DNA of 64,000 bases from an uncultured Ruegeria sp. GTDB taxonomy: Bacteria > Pseudomonadota > Alphaproteobacteria > Rhodobacterales > Rhodobacteraceae. The notes under the pieces were generated by a model, which saw only the letters and a list, made by a program, of their open reading frames with translations, made no database searches and had not been told where the DNA came from. A program made the translations under genes and the position numbers. The stretch is from contig NZ_CANMFF010000019.1 of assembly GCF_947497005.1 (NCBI RefSeq), forward strand, positions 24,175-88,174, written 5' to 3'. Below, in pieces: positions 62,601-64,000 of this stretch; the stretch's first letter is position 1; every line of letters begins with the position of its first letter.

Positions 62601-64000
62601 ATGTCGACGACAATCACGGTAACCTCTGCGGCAGAGCTGAACCAGGCCTTGTCACAGGCGACAGGTGGGGAAACGATACTGCTTGCAGCTGGCGACTACG
62701 GCAAGCTCAGCCTGAACGGTACACAGTTTTCATCCTACGTAACGATTAAATCCGCTGATCCGAATGTGCCGGCAAGCTTTTCGGCGGTCGGCCTCAGCCA
62801 GGCATCAAATATCACGTTTGATACCATCTTGTTTGACTACACCGCCAGTTCCGGTGATCCAGAGCATCTAAGCGTTTTTAGCGTTTATAACAGCTCGAAT
62901 GTCACCTTCACCAACTCGGTCTTCGACGGCGATATTTCCAGCGGTACTGGCACCGGCACCGGTTTGCTCATCAACGGTTCCAGCAACATTGACATTAACA
63001 ACACCGAGTTCAAAAACTGGTGGAAGGCCGTCATCACCGTGAATACCAACGGCATTGATGTCACTGGCAACGATATTCATTCGATCCGATCAGATGGCCT
63101 AGTCTTCGACAACGTAGATAATATCAAGGTCGAGCAGAACTATATTCACGATTTCGGTGGTCTGGCCGGTTCCGGCGACCATCGCGACATGATTCAGATC
63201 CAGCGCGCCAATGGTAGCGGCAGCGACAACATCATCATTCGCGACAATGTCTTCGATATGGGCCAGGGGGATTTCACCCAAACCATTTGGGCTGGCGGCG
63301 ACGGCAAAGACACCAGCAATCCGAATGTCCAGCACAAAAACTTACTGATAGAAGGCAATGTAATTTACAATGGTCACCTCCACGGCATTTCTCTTTATGG
63401 CGTGGATGGATTGACGATCCGAAAAAACACTGTTCTGCACGTAGATGATAAGACTCTGACAGGTAGTGTCGAGGTGCCAGTCATTAACGTTTCGTCAGAT
63501 TCACAGAACGTCACGATCACCCAAAATATCACATCGCAGATTCTGGGGCATAATGGCCAGGCGGGCTGGACTGTTGCCGACAACGTCCTGATCAAGCCCA
63601 CCGAATACGACCAGCACTTTACCTACCAGGCTACGGCGCAGACGGACGGCTATAATCAGTACGTCGTCAAACCAGGAAGCCCGGCCGCTTTGCTCAGTGC
63701 AGGCTCTGACCTCGCAAACAGCATTTCGGGCACGTACTTTGATTGGCTGAATAGCAACGGGCATTCCGGGGCCGGTACGCCGTCTCAGCCCAATACCCCA
63801 ACGAACCCACCCAATATCGGATCGAACCCACCACCTGATACCGGGGGTGACCAACCCGCAACCGGGGGTGACCAGCCCACGACCGGGGATGACCAGCCCA
63901 CGACCGGGGATGACCAGCCCACAGCCGGGGATGACCAGCCCACAGCCGGGGACGACCAGCCCACAGCCGGGGATGACCAGCCCACAGCCGGGGACGACCA
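62601..64000 (+). CDS. Beta-helix polysaccharide-active protein without signal peptide, 3' end cut off by window edge
   Basis: ATG 62601 (AAGGTG upstream) opens a frame that stays open for more than 466 codons to the window edge. Residues 1-360 align throughout with the protein at 60834: GGETILLAAGDYG, FKNWWK, HSIRSDGLVFDNVD, DHRDMIQIQRAN, FTQTIWAGGDG and YNGHLHGIS. It has no Sec signal. After the helix comes a Pro/Asn/Gly-rich linker and at least seven DQPTAGD-type repeats. Alphaproteobacterial relatives with this layout often end in RTX calcium-binding repeats and leave by type I secretion; the missing C-terminus would decide. Probably an extracellular lyase or epimerase. Confidence 0.85.
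   Translation, partial: MSTTITVTSAAELNQALSQATGGETILLAAGDYGKLSLNGTQFSSYVTIKSADPNVPASFSAVGLSQASNITFDTILFDYTASSGDPEHLSVFSVYNSSNVTFTNSVFDGDISSGTGTGTGLLINGSSNIDINNTEFKNWWKAVITVNTNGIDVTGNDIHSIRSDGLVFDNVDNIKVEQNYIHDFGGLAGSGDHRDMIQIQRANGSGSDNIIIRDNVFDMGQGDFTQTIWAGGDGKDTSNPNVQHKNLLIEGNVIYNGHLHGISLYGVDGLTIRKNTVLHVDDKTLTGSVEVPVINVSSDSQNVTITQNITSQILGHNGQAGWTVADNVLIKPTEYDQHFTYQATAQTDGYNQYVVKPGSPAALLSAGSDLANSISGTYFDWLNSNGHSGAGTPSQPNTPTNPPNIGSNPPPDTGGDQPATGGDQPTTGDDQPTTGDDQPTAGDDQPTAGDDQPTAGDDQPTAGDD
63849..64000 (+). repeat. 21-bp tandem repeat encoding DQPTAGD units
   Basis: Seven full 21-base units and a partial eighth start at 63849, 63870, 63891, 63912, 63933, 63954, 63975 and 63996. The first encodes DQPATGG, the next two DQPTTGD and the rest DQPTAGD. 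The last units differ only at a synonymous GAT/GAC. The array runs off the window edge, so its full length is unknown. Confidence 0.95.

Noticed and set aside
63785-63985. Minus-strand frame of repeated GWSSPAV units
   Set aside because: It is only the reverse reading of the DQPTAGD tandem repeats.
63849-64000. Possible CRISPR array
   Set aside because: The units are contiguous 21-mers in reading frame with no spacers, so this is a coding tandem repeat.

Overview
The window reads as part of a Rhodobacterales (Roseobacter-type) alphaproteobacterial chromosome. It has high GC with GC-rich third positions, tightly packed overlapping operons, many GTG and TTG starts, and an exosortase system that uses a VPLPA-type C-terminal signal, which is known mainly from this order. 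I cannot name the genus. Almost all 64 kb is one large exopolysaccharide/surface-glycan locus. I saw no tRNA, rRNA, CRISPR array, transposase or integrase.

Layout. (1) 1-8060: a cut-off SDR gene, a plus-strand SDR/methyltransferase/GMC oxidoreductase operon, and a minus-strand operon of a polyprenyl-phosphate-type GT2, a UPF0104-type membrane protein, a UDP-galactopyranose-mutase-like flavoprotein and a NodB-type deacetylase. (2) 8329-13764: a first Wzx-type flippase, two GT4 glycosyltransferases and a PepSY membrane protein. (3) 13986-19078: a GtrB-like GT2 overlapping a GT-C-like membrane protein, convergent with a B12-binding-type radical SAM protein. (4) 19195-23543: a five-gene minus operon with overlapping stops and starts (RfbF-like cytidylyltransferase, SDR, C-methyltransferase, SDR, GtrA). 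(5) 24199-33305: a second UGM-like flavoprotein, an asparagine-synthase-type amidotransferase, a PhoP/PhoQ-like two-component pair, a GT2 with a polytopic partner, and a CmoA-like methyltransferase.

(6) 33937-48347 is the core. It holds a VPLPA-CTERM target protein; a minus operon of ExeA-like ATPase, Wzz/GumC-like chain-length protein, BY-kinase and GT2; and a divergent plus operon of initiating sugar transferase, TPR lipoprotein, Wza-like export protein, outer-membrane barrel and exosortase XrtD fused to EpsI, then a GT-C-like protein. (7) 48484-59347: GT4 plus nucleotide-sugar dehydrogenase, a second Wzx flippase, a DegT-type aminotransferase, three FemAB/GNAT-like acyltransferases, a WbbL-like GT2 and a small deacetylase. 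(8) 59344-64000: a Wzy/ligase-like membrane protein and two divergently transcribed beta-helix paralogues, one with a Sec signal peptide. The other has none and runs off the right edge inside a 21-bp tandem repeat.

Inferred working model: sugars are made and modified (CDP-hexose, uronic acid, amino sugar), assembled on undecaprenyl phosphate from the 39352 transferase, flipped, polymerised and exported under Wzz/BY-kinase control through the Wza/TPR/barrel proteins. Secreted VPLPA-tailed proteins are processed by XrtD, and the glycan may then be trimmed or remodelled by deacetylases, acyltransferases and the beta-helix enzymes. Two flippases and two UGM-like enzymes suggest more than one glycan is made here.
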